The position numbers and the translations under genes are program-made. A DNA stretch of 64,000 bases from Sordaria brevicollis. Lineage: Eukaryota; Ascomycota; Sordariomycetes; Sordariales; Sordariaceae. This document shows, piece by piece, positions 1 through 9,751 of the stretch. The DNA lies in contig JAUTDP010000002.1 of the NCBI GenBank assembly GCA_033439795.1, forward strand, positions 1,054,001 to 1,118,000. The letters run 5' to 3'. How positions within the stretch are numbered: the stretch's first letter is position 1; every line of letters begins with the position of its first letter. The notes below the pieces were generated by a model. The model saw only the letters and a list, made by a program, of their open reading frames with translations. It had not been told where the DNA came from and did no database searches.

Positions 1-876
1 TTTGTTGTCGCGGTTCAAAGTTGTAGACTGTAGATACTCTGATTGATGATAATTGACGACGACGTTCGACGTTGGAAGATTATTCAAGTCGATGTGAAAA
101 ACTCTGCACTCTCCTCTCCTCTTTCCATGCCAGTTCCCCAAGTTCGGCAGTCGCGGTGGCGATGTCGTCGTGCCTACCTTTAGTGTGTCGGCAATAAAGT
201 GGCCGAGTATGATGAATGGTCGTTAACAACCTGTGGTGTTGAGCGCTTCCCTAGCTGTTAGTGTCAATTGCCCCTCTCAATGTGCCACGGCTAACAGATC
301 TACGGGACATTGTCAAACAAAGCTGTTAGTACACTTTCAGTGAGCTAGCTGCTGTAGCCGCAACTACCCCGCGCAGATACCCCTCATTGCTCAGCTGGGT
401 CTAAGTCAGCCATGAGCACCTTGATGGCCACACCACTGCACTCAACACCACGAATAATTCAACAGTCGAACAAGACACTTGCACATGGCCATGAATCCTT
501 CAAGCCAGCCGTTCACGCTGCTGACGGATGATGGCGATGGAAAACAGATGTTGTACTACGGAAGCATGTCATCTCGAGCTTCTACGCATTTTGTGCTTAC
601 ACTGGGCAAACTGCGGCTACCCGACAACCACAAGGTCACGATAGATGCTGTGATGAAAATGTTTGCTTCCAGTTCTATCAATATTCTCCAAATTTGCATC
701 CTGAACTCCAACTTTGGTCCGGTCATGTCTGTTCTCCAAATTGACAATTAATAAAGAAGCCCACTGTATGAAGCCCACTATAACGAAATCCCGAACCCCA
801 TCCAGAAAGTCCCTTTGTCCCATACAATATCCGTGTTCCGTCATTTCATCAAAACAGAGTTACATTGCACTCTAAA
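1..876. other. Non-coding or unassigned left edge
   Basis: I see no convincing gene here. A 90-codon open frame at 479-751 on the plus strand has no recognisable domain, no splice context and an overlapping antisense frame of similar length, so I do not call it. The stretch lies beyond the 3' end of the small secreted protein gene that is transcribed leftward from 1412. Confidence 0.5.
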
Positions 877-1412
877 TCAGCACGCCTAACCCGAAATCGT
901 CAGCTTCCATTTGAGATTCAATATCAAAGAGTCTTGGAGGCTCACCTTTTGGGACGGCTTTGGGCATCCTCGCTCAGACTCAAAGTAGGCAGCGACCTGC
1001 GCAGAAGCCTTGCATTCGCACATCTGGTGAGAAAGGGAAGGAGTCAACGTCAGCATCATCTCATCATTTCCATTCCTTCCACTTCAAGTTCGGCGAGTAA
1101 GTAGCATTATTGTCAGACGGGAAAAGAACTACTTACGGCCTTCTTGTTCAGGAAAGGAGGGCAGTTGGATGGCAAGCTCTTGCACGGCTTGCGGAAGTCG
1201 GGCCGTACTCCATGGGCGTGCTTGTGCGGCTTGCCCTTTCCCTTTCCCTTGGAGTTGCCCTTTCCAGCTCGAACCTCGAGAGGGAGGATGTGGCCGGCCT
1301 CGGGGGAAAGAGCAGAGCCCAAGTTGGAGGAGGAAAGAGCGTCCCTGGGCACCAAGAGGGCAGTGGACTGCAGAGCAAAGGCAGCAAGAACAATGGACAA
1401 GGAGAACTTCAT
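877..1412 (-). CDS. Small secreted six-cysteine protein (three exons)
   Basis: The family is not recognised. Model: exon 1 at 1412-1137 (92 codons), intron 1136-1024 with GTAAGT donor and CACCAG acceptor, exon 2 at 1023-946 (26 codons), intron 945-886 with GTGAGC donor, a CTGAC branch site and TAG acceptor, and a 9-base last exon 885-877 coding Ala-Cys-stop. This gives 120 residues. The N-terminus is a clear signal peptide (MKFSLSIVLAAFALQSTA). A Gly/Lys/His-rich basic stretch follows at about 50-68, then a C-terminal domain with six cysteines: two in exon 1 (KPCKSLPSNC), three in exon 2 (MCEC and GCPKP) and one in the mini-exon. The even cysteine count supports the spliced model; reading through intron 2 adds 19 unrelated residues and leaves five. 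Possible Kex2-like sites follow VPR and EVR. An effector-like or cell-wall-associated secreted peptide is an inference. Confidence 0.72.
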
Positions 1413-4223
1413 GTTGGGCAGGAGTGTCTGAGTGTCTGAGTGTCTGACTGTCTGTGAAGTGCTCTTGGCCTTGGAACCGTGTGTGTCTGCTAATCTTCAA
1501 CAGAATTCTTCCAAACCCCCAAATTCGAGGCGGGATGCCGCCATCTATGTTCTATCTAATGTCATCCCACTATCCATGGCACCAACCAACCTTCTGCTTC
1601 TTTCTTCCCCTCTCGACTGACACTGCCCGCCTTTCAGCCAGACCGACGACTCCGAATGCTCCATGTATCTACTGGAGTACATACACACTACCTATCTACA
1701 CCGATCTACCTATTTGGCAGGGGTACGGCAGCGAGTTGAGACGAGTCAGCCCTAGCTACCACCAGGTACTCTACTCCGGAATGTCTTGTTGTTTCTGCGG
1801 CGGCAGGTCCACGTCTCCGGGTGCCTACCACCATCGCGACACTTCCGGTTCTTCAGCTGTGTTCCGACACCGACTATCGATCGAAACTATCGGGCCAGAA
1901 CTCGTAACTAGCGAACAAGCATCCCCGGGCTGTCGGAGGCTCCATGATCCAGACATTCTTCGGCGAACCATGCCTCCAGCCCCAACTAGCGTGACAGCGC
2001 AAATCTGACGGCATGAAGAGAAAGACAGAGGAGGCGAGGAGGGGGGGGTATAAGAATCTCCAAATTGGAAGGGAGGGGGTCTGACAAATGCCGTCTTTCC
2101 GTCTCGATGGTCCTCGATGCGGTGGTGCAGTCTCAAGGGTGATGGTGCCAACACGGAAAAAGACAACAGAGCAGCGCCCACGTCTCGAGAATCCACGCAG
2201 AGCCTCGATAGCCAGTGCCAGTCCACGATGCCAAATCTTCAATACAATTACGTGATGGGTGGTCCTCATGAGTTGACATTTTCGGACAGGGCTGAAAGCC
2301 AACCACCTGGCAGCGTGGGCAGCTTGGGTGTGTCTCCGTCGGGATTGGGACGCTGCTATTGGGACGACCGCATGCTGCAGTGAGAGTATAGCACGTCTTA
2401 ATACAGAGCAGGGTCGGTTTACAGGGCACCATCTTCACCATTCACAGCACTGCACTGCACCGAATCGCACAAATCCCACGCATCCCTTTCTATGGTCTGG
2501 TCACCTCTAGACGCAGTCTCGTTCGTTTTGTGCAGACAGCTCGTCACAGACACTCTAGGACGTAGTTCTACTGGCAATTGCTCAAGTTACGATTCTGTCG
2601 GTGCCGCCATCGGATTTTTCTGGTCTCTCGGGTTTCGTCCAACGTGTCACAACAGGAACGAAGCTCGTAAAACACCTTTTTGTACGACGACCATGATCGC
2701 GACAGCCGACGTTGCTGACTGATGCCGAAACAATGTCGTCGAGTTGATCACCAGCGGCTCTGTGAGCTCAGCTGGCCACAATTCGCGGTAAAGGCAGCAC
2801 GGGAGCGGGCCGGCAACGCCCACACAATACCAGGCACCACGAGCACGCAACAGGATGGGGAGCACCACCGGGCACGCAAGGGCAGAGAACAGCGTCAGGC
2901 ACCTTCCACGTTGGCCTCAGCCACCCAGACATCCCGAGACACGCTTGCTGGGTGAGAAATGGGTTGGGTGGTGTCCGGTGGTCGAGCATCACGGAGGTGG
3001 CTGATTAGATGGAGGTCGTCTTTTCGATCCCATTGCCCAATGTCCCCCTCCTCTTACCTCAGATGCCTGGCTTGGATGGCCCCTGTCATTCCCGTCGGAC
3101 TACCTGCGTGAACGGCGTGAGGTTGGCCTGCGTGGGTGTATCGGGTCGAGCACGCCGTTCAGCCAGCCTCAGCCAGCCACAAAACACCACAACTCACCAT
3201 CACTGACCTCGACTTCACCATTCTGGCAACCCGACAGGGCCATGTCCAAGTTTTTATACAAAAACGAAAATGGCGCTCTCGTTCCTTTTTTGGAGCCTTG
3301 ACCGCATACGAACATATTGCGACGTACCCCATACGGGGTAGACGCCGTGCAACACGCCTCCAAAGCCACGCAATGAGATCGGTGTGCCAAATGCACTGGA
3401 ACTGCACCCAACCCATCGCGCCAATGGCCTGTTGGTGGCCTGTCGCAGGGCTGTATTGATGCAGCTTATAGTGATGGTAGGCATGAATATGCGCTGCACG
3501 AGAGAACAGACAGCACATCCAGCCTTAACAATTTCGCATTGTGCCATTGTGTGATGGCCTTGTTCATTTCCTGATTTTCAGCACTTCATCACCGTGCTAT
3601 TTTGCTGTAAGTAAGAAATTCGTGCTCTCGCCAAGACATCACTTGTAATATATCTTAATATAGTGTCGCCAGCAAGTTGTGCTGTCTGCACGCCGGTAGT
3701 TGTTGTTGTACGCCCTCGACTTCAACCGCACGAATACCAGGCACCAGAAGGACGGTTCAACCGGCTCAGTTTACCCGGTTTACGAGCTTGTCAGGCATGC
3801 GTACATGGCTATACACGTCGTGCACACACACACCACAGAGTACAGGCAGGGCGTGGTGTCTAAAGTCTGACAGGTTGACTGACACATACTGACGGGAAAA
3901 GATCAGACGAGACACTGGAGATAACCACCGACACCGCGGAAGAAAAGAGCCCATCGCCAACATGTGCCGGAAGAGTATTCTATCTCAGCCTCGTCATCAC
4001 TCCACTGTTTTAGCGAACACGGTAAGACCTAACGGCGTGCTGAAACTCGCTACCAGATGACTTCAAAATAGTTCCTCTTCTAGACATTTTATACTGGTCT
4101 TTTTCCGATTATACCACTACACTCTACGGCACGAATCTATCTCGTCTACGTATCTACCTGCGGGGGGCACGCACACAACAGCCCCGATCGAGCCATCAAG
4201 CCTTCCCTCACTGCCCTCACACA
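1413..4223. other. Intergenic region, no gene supported
   Basis: This 2.8 kb separates the secreted-peptide gene (its upstream side) from the 3' end of the Sph3-like gene. Several open frames of 60-184 codons occur on both strands, but they overlap one another, lack known motifs and show no splice-consistent extension. I take them as chance frames in sequence of ordinary GC content. The first few hundred bases above 1412 should hold the promoter of the small secreted protein gene. Confidence 0.5.
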
Positions 4224-5394
4224 TCAACACCTTGCTGCCGCCAAGTCACACGCCACCTCCACATAACCTTCCCAACCCGAGCACCACGTCGCATAGTCAG
4301 TAGAAGACGTGGCAAAGTGTCCGGCAAGGTTATGTTGTGTGACCACCTCGTCGAGGAAGTTCTGCACGTTCTTCTTGATGGCATCCTTTTCGCTGTTTCC
4401 GGCCTCGTCCCCGTCGGTGTGATGACCTTCTGAATGTTGCTGCTGGGGGCGGCCGCTGTCGCAACCTCCTGCCTGACTCTTGGGACCGCAGCCACAGGTG
4501 TGAGCCACGGCTATCGCTTTCGCCTGCTTCTCGGGGGTCAAAAGAGCGAGGTTAGCGCTGACATAGTCACCCGAGTCCCACCAGGCGGCGAGGCAGTTCT
4601 CGAACACCACCACGTAATCTACCAAGCGAGACGAGAAGAAAGCGTCGGAGGAGTCGGCCGAGGGGAAGATGCCGGGGTTGTGGATTACGATGCCCGGCCC
4701 TGTCGCTGTTGAGAAGGTCGTCGGAGATGATGCTGATACTGGCGACAATGTAGCTGTCAAAGAGCTGTCGTCGCCGTTATTGTTGCAATGGCTCCGGCGA
4801 GATGCTACCTCAGTAAAGCCGGCTCGTACAGTGTCCGTTATGCTCTGAAGATAGTCGAGATACTTGGCGTCTGTTGGGACCTCGTCGACAAAAATGCCGT
4901 CCAAGCGGATGGCCTGTTTGTTTCGCAAATGTCAGTCTCCATTACAATACGATACGGGCGGTAAGTTACGGAAAGTTTGGTACGACTGATACACAGTAAA
5001 AGAAGCGGAACCGTGCGCTGCAAGGTGTCTCGTATCGATCGCCAGGGCTGGGTTTCTCAGGACCCCGGCCCCTGTCCCCTTTTCCACCTGTCCCAATTGA
5101 GCGAATCAACGTTGCAGGGACCGGGGCCCCACGAAAGCAAAAGAAAAAAAAAAGAGTTTTTGACTTTTCAAAGATCCCCCGCCAAGATCTAAGTGGGGCC
5201 GACCCGTGGGTGTCGGAGCGGAGAGTCTCCAAAACCTCGAAAAGCAAAATCTCGCTGCGAGAAAAAATCTCGGTTGCTTTCCGCCGAGACATTGACCGCT
5301 ACAGTCAGGTACCCCTCCAAACCCCCTCGAAGGACCTTTCAGTGGGATGACAGAACTCTGCTGAATGGGACTCCCCTCCACACAAGGCCCGAAA

Positions 5395-5430
<36 letters not shown>

Positions 5431-7510
5431 GGAAGCTGAATGATGGAGACCAGCAAAAACTCAAGGAGAAGCCCAGAAAACGTCTTCAGTGTAAGTGTTA
5501 GGGGGCATGGTTCAAGGGCTGCTGTTGTTTGGGAGAACAATAAACTTTTTTTTTTGACTCCGGAACCGAAAACGAGTGCGGGATCGGGGTAGGGGGGGAA
5601 AGTGGGAAGAGCTCCAGGCTCCAGCTCCAGGCTCCAGATCCAGCATAATCAGCGACACTTTCAGCACTCTCCAGGGGAGCTCCATTTTGACAGCTCCGAT
5701 CATGAATCATGTTCCTCAGTGGAGGAGGCCGCTTTCGGGAAACAAGTGGAGGCCAAGCTCTCCTTTCTCAGAGCTGAGATGAGATGAGATGAACTGGAGG
5801 GATGTTCCAGACCGAGAGGCAAGAGACAGCGAGTGCGAAGCAATTGGGGTTCCCCGGTCTCCGGGCGGAGGTCAGCGGGCTTCCAGTAGGCTTTTTTGTT
5901 TTGTTTCCCCGGTTCTTATCCGAAGGTTTGTTATAGGGGGCCCTGCTGTTCGCTGCTTCTTGGGAATTGCTGCACTGCAAATCCTGACAGAAGCCGGGAA
6001 TGCTTGTCCTGGAACCTCAAGCTTGGGGAGCTTCGAAGAGCTTGGAAATCTGCCTGTCTGCCTGTCTGTCTGCCTTCTCGGCGTGTAAAGATGTGTCTTG
6101 GGTCTTGGGCAAATTGGCGATGACTTGTCCAAATCTGCGGGACAAGACAAGTTTCTGTGTCCAGCTCTGCTGGACAATTTTCTTCGCGCAGGCGGAAAGG
6201 GAAAAGGTGCACGAGACTCTTTTTCAGCGGCAAGCTGAGAGCAGACAAGGACAGGCCAAGCCCGATGATCAAGACCGATCCCGGGATCAATTGACAACGC
6301 ACCGCACCGCACCGATTGCAACCTCGGTCGGGATCCGCTGCACGGGTTACCCGATCCTCCGGGTAACTTTGGAGCCGAGATTTCTGGCGGGTTCTCGGCC
6401 GGGTACGGGCTTTTCCTTGTTGTCTGTTGCTGCGTTGTTGACGAGCGGAGTCTCTCTCGAAAGGAGGCTCAGAGAAAAGGCTCCACCGCAGGCACCCGAA
6501 CCGAAACCAAATCAAGGAAAAGATAGGGATGAACCTGGCTTCTTGGAAAACGCAAAAAAAAACCATCAACGCAGAGACCCAGAGAGGCTGAAAGTTCAGA
6601 ACCGGGGACACCCCCGGGTACCGCTGATCATAGCGATTCCAGGCTCAAGTGCGAAGGTCCGGGATGAACTGGCCCCGGCCGGGGGAACTGAAAATGTGGT
6701 GGGTAAACCAAGGCGCCGGCGATCCTGAGTGCTATTGATATCACTGATCGGCGTCGCGGCGGCGCTCCGAACGGGTCGCTGTGAGATGCGTCCAATGTCC
6801 TGTCCCTTGCCGGGCTGGACTTTGACCGACAGTGGGTTGGAGGTTGCAACGTTGCTAGCGACCGTGGGTTGTTGGTCGCGGCAGTGATTGTCGGCGATGG
6901 GCGATGCGATGCGATGCGATGCGATGCCAGTGATGCCAGTTGATCCTGATCATGATGTCTGGATTGTCGCTGGCACCCCAGGGTAGTGATGCTCGGGGTA
7001 TGATTCTCATGATGCTAGTGATTGCATCTCGATCGCCCCTCTGGTTTGGGGTTGACTTTGGCTCCATCCAGGCCGAAGGATTCGGATGAGAAGATCGGCA
7101 AGTCCACTGGACGAAAAAGGCCAAAAAAATACGACAAAAACAGCAAGACGAAAGGAAAGAAAAAAAGACAAAGGGTAACTTACCCACTCTCCCCGTTCAG
7201 CAAACTCCAACCACGCCAAATAATCATTCACATCCTTTTGAATCAGCTCCAACTCCCTCTGTCCATAACTACAATGGACATAGCCAATAACTTTCACATT
7301 GTTGTAGGATGAAAGCTTGGACAGAGCAACCTGATAATCGGCGTTCGGGATGGGGTAGTCGGGCCCCGGTCCGTTGCCGGGGTTGATGACCACCAGAAAC
7401 TCCAAAGCCGGGTTTCGGTCCAGGGCGGTTTCCAAGGCCGAAAAGAGCGGGGCCCAGCCGGCACCGGCGCAGGAGGGGTAGATGTAGAGGGGGACGAGGA
7501 TTGTGGACAT
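4224..7510 (-). CDS. sph3: Sph3-like spherulin-4 family glycoside hydrolase (GH135), two exons
   Basis: Family role: GH135 enzymes cleave within galactosaminogalactan, and A. fumigatus Sph3 is needed for GAG production. Model: exon 1 at 7510-7184 (109 codons) and exon 2 at 4913-4224 (229 codons plus stop), joined in phase 0 across a 2,270-bp intron (7183-4914; GTAAGT donor, AACAG acceptor), for 338 residues. Exon 1 starts with the family hallmark strand ILVPLYIYP and contains VVINPGNGPG (about 40-49) and VIGYVHCSYG. Exon 2 opens with RLDGIFVDEVP, whose acidic residues (about D119, E120) match the conserved GIFxDE motif of the family, followed by IVIHNPG and VVFENC. A low-complexity Gly/Gln/His/Asp insertion follows HTCGCG. 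No signal peptide or membrane anchor precedes residue 1, whereas the Aspergillus protein has an N-terminal anchor, so an upstream exon may be missing (AG directly precedes the ATG). Downstream on the same strand from the Ega3-like gene. Confidence 0.82.
5396..5429. repeat. CTG/CAG trinucleotide microsatellite
   Basis: About eleven perfect CTG units on the plus strand (CAG on the minus, transcribed strand) inside the long intron of the Sph3-like gene. Likely length-polymorphic between strains. Confidence 0.9.
6894..6927. repeat. GCGAT pentanucleotide repeat
   Basis: Several tandem GCGAT units (GCGATGCGATGCGATGCGAT and flanks) near the donor side of the long intron. A simple repeat with no assigned function. 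Confidence 0.85.
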
Positions 7511-8653
7511 CTTTTTTTTGGCGCAGATTCCTGATGCAAGTCAGATTGGTGCGTTGGGTGCTGCGAGAAAGCTCGTATTGGTGATGGTGCAGGTGTTGAC
7601 CGAGGTGAGTCCTGAATCGCAAGTCGTGAATTCGTGAGCCGTGAGTGGTGGGTTTGTGGTGATTCCGTAGTGTAAGGTCCGATGGGATACGGGAAGTACG
7701 GGAGTACAGTACGGAGGTACGGGACGGAGTTGGGTCCGGTGATGCTGACCGAGGAAGGTAGTAGGGCAATTTGGGCAAACGTCGGCAAAAGACGGCAACT
7801 TGAGGTAGGTAATGATGCAAAGATGCAGAAAACCTGGTGAAGAAAAAGAACTTGGAAGAAAAGTTGCTGCTCGTGTTCTGCTATTCTTGACTAACATTTA
7901 AACAAAAGTATGCCCACTCAAACCATCGGGATAAAGATACGAAAGTGCGATGCGGCGAAGGAATCCCGAGCAAGCAAACTGGCACGACTGGGCCGGTGGT
8001 ACGACGAGAGGGGGAGCCAAGGAATGGTGATGATCTGCGTACTACAGATACGGGGTTCGGGTTTTGCTGAACTGGCCGCTGGGCACATGCTGGGCGAGCT
8101 GGGCCTCTTAATTTTTGTTGGACCCTTTTTTTTTTCGCTGGGCCTTGCTGGGCTTTTTCTGGGCCCTTTTGACAGGGCGAAGCTCGGCCACCAGCGAGTC
8201 GTGAGTGGGCTGTGTGATTGATGTGCGCTGAGGCGCTGGGCAAGGTGTGTGATGTGGTGATCGTCAAGCAACACCACGACACTACATGTGATTATCGTGA
8301 CTTTGGAAGCTAACCAGACACATGTGTGAGGTACATTAGAAGGTGAAGCTGTACAGGCACCGTGTGCAGGTTTTGGGGTGCAGTGGAGGTACATGACATA
8401 TGCATACACCAACGAGAGCGAAAGGAGAGAACACCAGAAATAAATCGCGAACGAAAAAGAAGAACTTGGGAGAGAAACAATGGGGAATGATCAAGTGCAA
8501 CTCTTTTTCATGGCAAAAGGCCTTCCAAAAATCATAATAGAATACAGATAGACAATCGTAGTAAAGGTAATAAGTCAGGTAAGGTAAGGTATGCGTTATC
8601 CAAAAAAAGAATCCATCAATCCATCAAATCCATAGCCGTCAAAACACAATCCA
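7511..8653. promoter_or_regulatory. Intergenic region upstream of the Sph3-like gene
   Basis: This 1.1 kb lies between the 5' end of the Sph3-like gene and the 3' end of the Ega3-like gene, both on the minus strand. It should contain the Sph3-like promoter and the Ega3-like 3' UTR. Visible structure is limited to GCTGGGC-type repeats near 8092-8165 and short AGGTA repeats near 8563-8592. No coding frame here is convincing, and I find no transmembrane-encoding upstream exon. Confidence 0.45.
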
Positions 8654-9751
8654 TCACTCATCATCCTCATCCTCATCATCATCGCTGCTCGAAGAGGCAT
8701 TCCCAGCGACCTTTGTCGTCGCCACCTTTCCATCACAATACTCAACCCAGCCATCCAAATCCATGCCCTTCAACACGGTACTAAACCTATCCGCCCCCTC
8801 GGCGCTGCACGCCTTCTCGCTGTCCTTGGGCTTGATACCCTTGGGAGCACCGTTGGGATACTCAATATGAAACACGGGCTTGCCCGCCTGCGTAAACTTT
8901 TCAAAAACATCACACTCGTTATACTGCGCGCACTGCTCGTTGACAGAAAACTGCACCACATCCAGCACCTTATCGATAATGCCACCCGCATTCTTGAGGC
9001 CCATGGCCAGTCCGCGCTTAGCTGACTCCTTACCCAGGAAGCGAACAAAGTCAATCGTGTCCTGCTCCGTCAGCCCCAGACCGTTCTCGTTCTGGTAGCC
9101 GTCGACGTTATCAGGGTCCACGGCATCGCACTTCATCTTGGCGGCAATGTCGAGGCGCTTGATCATGATGTTGCGCACCGAGGAGCGGCGGATGTCAAGC
9201 CACTTCTCGTCCGGCCAGCCGTCCATCACTTTGCCCATGTCGGCGGAGACAAAGTCGCCGGCGTCGGGGGTGTAGGGCTCGTAGGAGCCGGCGGAGAAGT
9301 AGCAGATGGCGCGCTTGCCGAGGGCGTGCAGGTTGCTGATGACGTCGGTGTCGCGGTGGAGGAACATGTCAATGTCCCAGACGGGCACGTCGGGGGACAT
9401 GGCTTGGGTGGTTTTGGCATTGGCGGCAGGGACTTCGAGGACCGAGTTGAGGATGATTTGCCATTTGGTGCCGACGGCGGGCTGCCAGACGGTGCCGTTG
9501 GGTGTCACCGGTGGTTCGGTGGGGGAGGGGGTGGAAGGCTCGTTGTCATTGTCGCCGGAGTCATCGCGGCCGTCGTTGTTCTTCAGGCCGAGACCGAGAC
9601 CCAGGCCGAGGGCTAGGCCGAGAACGAGGATGACGGCGGCGGCGATGGAGATGAAGAGGATCTTGCGGGATCGGCGCCGGGGTGGGGCGGCTCCGGACTT
9701 GAGGCCGGACCCTTCTTCGACCGATCGGTCGGATTTGGGCGTGTCCGCCAT
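8654..9751 (-). CDS. ega3: Ega3-like GH114 endo-alpha-1,4-galactosaminidase, membrane anchored
   Basis: Family role: A. fumigatus Ega3 hydrolyses alpha-1,4-galactosamine stretches of deacetylated GAG. This is an intron-less 365-residue frame. I chose the ATG at 9751 (MADTPKSDRS) rather than the upstream in-frame start because it gives a clean type II topology: a basic cytosolic segment (PPRRRSRK, about 23-30), one hydrophobic anchor (about 31-56) ending in an alternating LGLGLG run, an Asp/Pro/Ser/Thr linker (about 60-85), then the GH114 barrel. Barrel landmarks are WDIDMF, AICYFSAGSYEPY (about 148-160), the acidic CDAVDPDNVDGY (D212, D214, D217) and VFHIEYP (E297). The Asp and Glu motifs match the proposed catalytic acids of the family. 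The protein ends in a strongly acidic Ser/Asp/Glu tail. Upstream is a long intergenic region shared with the divergent Agd3-like gene. Confidence 0.9.
   Translation of the reverse strand: MADTPKSDRSVEEGSGLKSGAAPPRRRSRKILFISIAAAVILVLGLALGLGLGLGLKNNDGRDDSGDNDNEPSTPSPTEPPVTPNGTVWQPAVGTKWQIILNSVLEVPAANAKTTQAMSPDVPVWDIDMFLHRDTDVISNLHALGKRAICYFSAGSYEPYTPDAGDFVSADMGKVMDGWPDEKWLDIRRSSVRNIMIKRLDIAAKMKCDAVDPDNVDGYQNENGLGLTEQDTIDFVRFLGKESAKRGLAMGLKNAGGIIDKVLDVVQFSVNEQCAQYNECDVFEKFTQAGKPVFHIEYPNGAPKGIKPKDSEKACSAEGADRFSTVLKGMDLDGWVEYCDGKVATTKVAGNASSSSDDDEDEDDE

Larger units (their letters stand above)
4914..7183 (-). other. Unusually long intron in the Sph3-like gene
   Basis: These 2,270 bases separate two exons whose translations abut seamlessly in a conserved protein family. 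Most other introns modelled in this window are 59-113 bp; one is 226 bp. The stretch is not RIP-degraded and is rich in short repeats, including a CTG run, CTCCAG repeats near 5611-5643, GAGAT repeats near 5774-5790 and GCGAT repeats near 6894. Open frames of up to 242 codons (6000-6728, plus) and 226 codons (6611-5931, minus) overlap antisense to each other and carry no recognised domain. I do not see terminal inverted repeats or a target duplication that would prove an insertion. Confidence 0.6.

Noticed and set aside
479..751. 90-codon frame near the left edge
   Set aside because: Has an ATG but no motif, and antisense frames of comparable length; treated as chance.
6000..6728. 242-codon plus-strand frame inside the Sph3-like intron
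   Set aside because: It overlaps a 226-codon minus-strand frame, has no recognised motif, and is built from simple repeats and Arg/Pro-rich noise.
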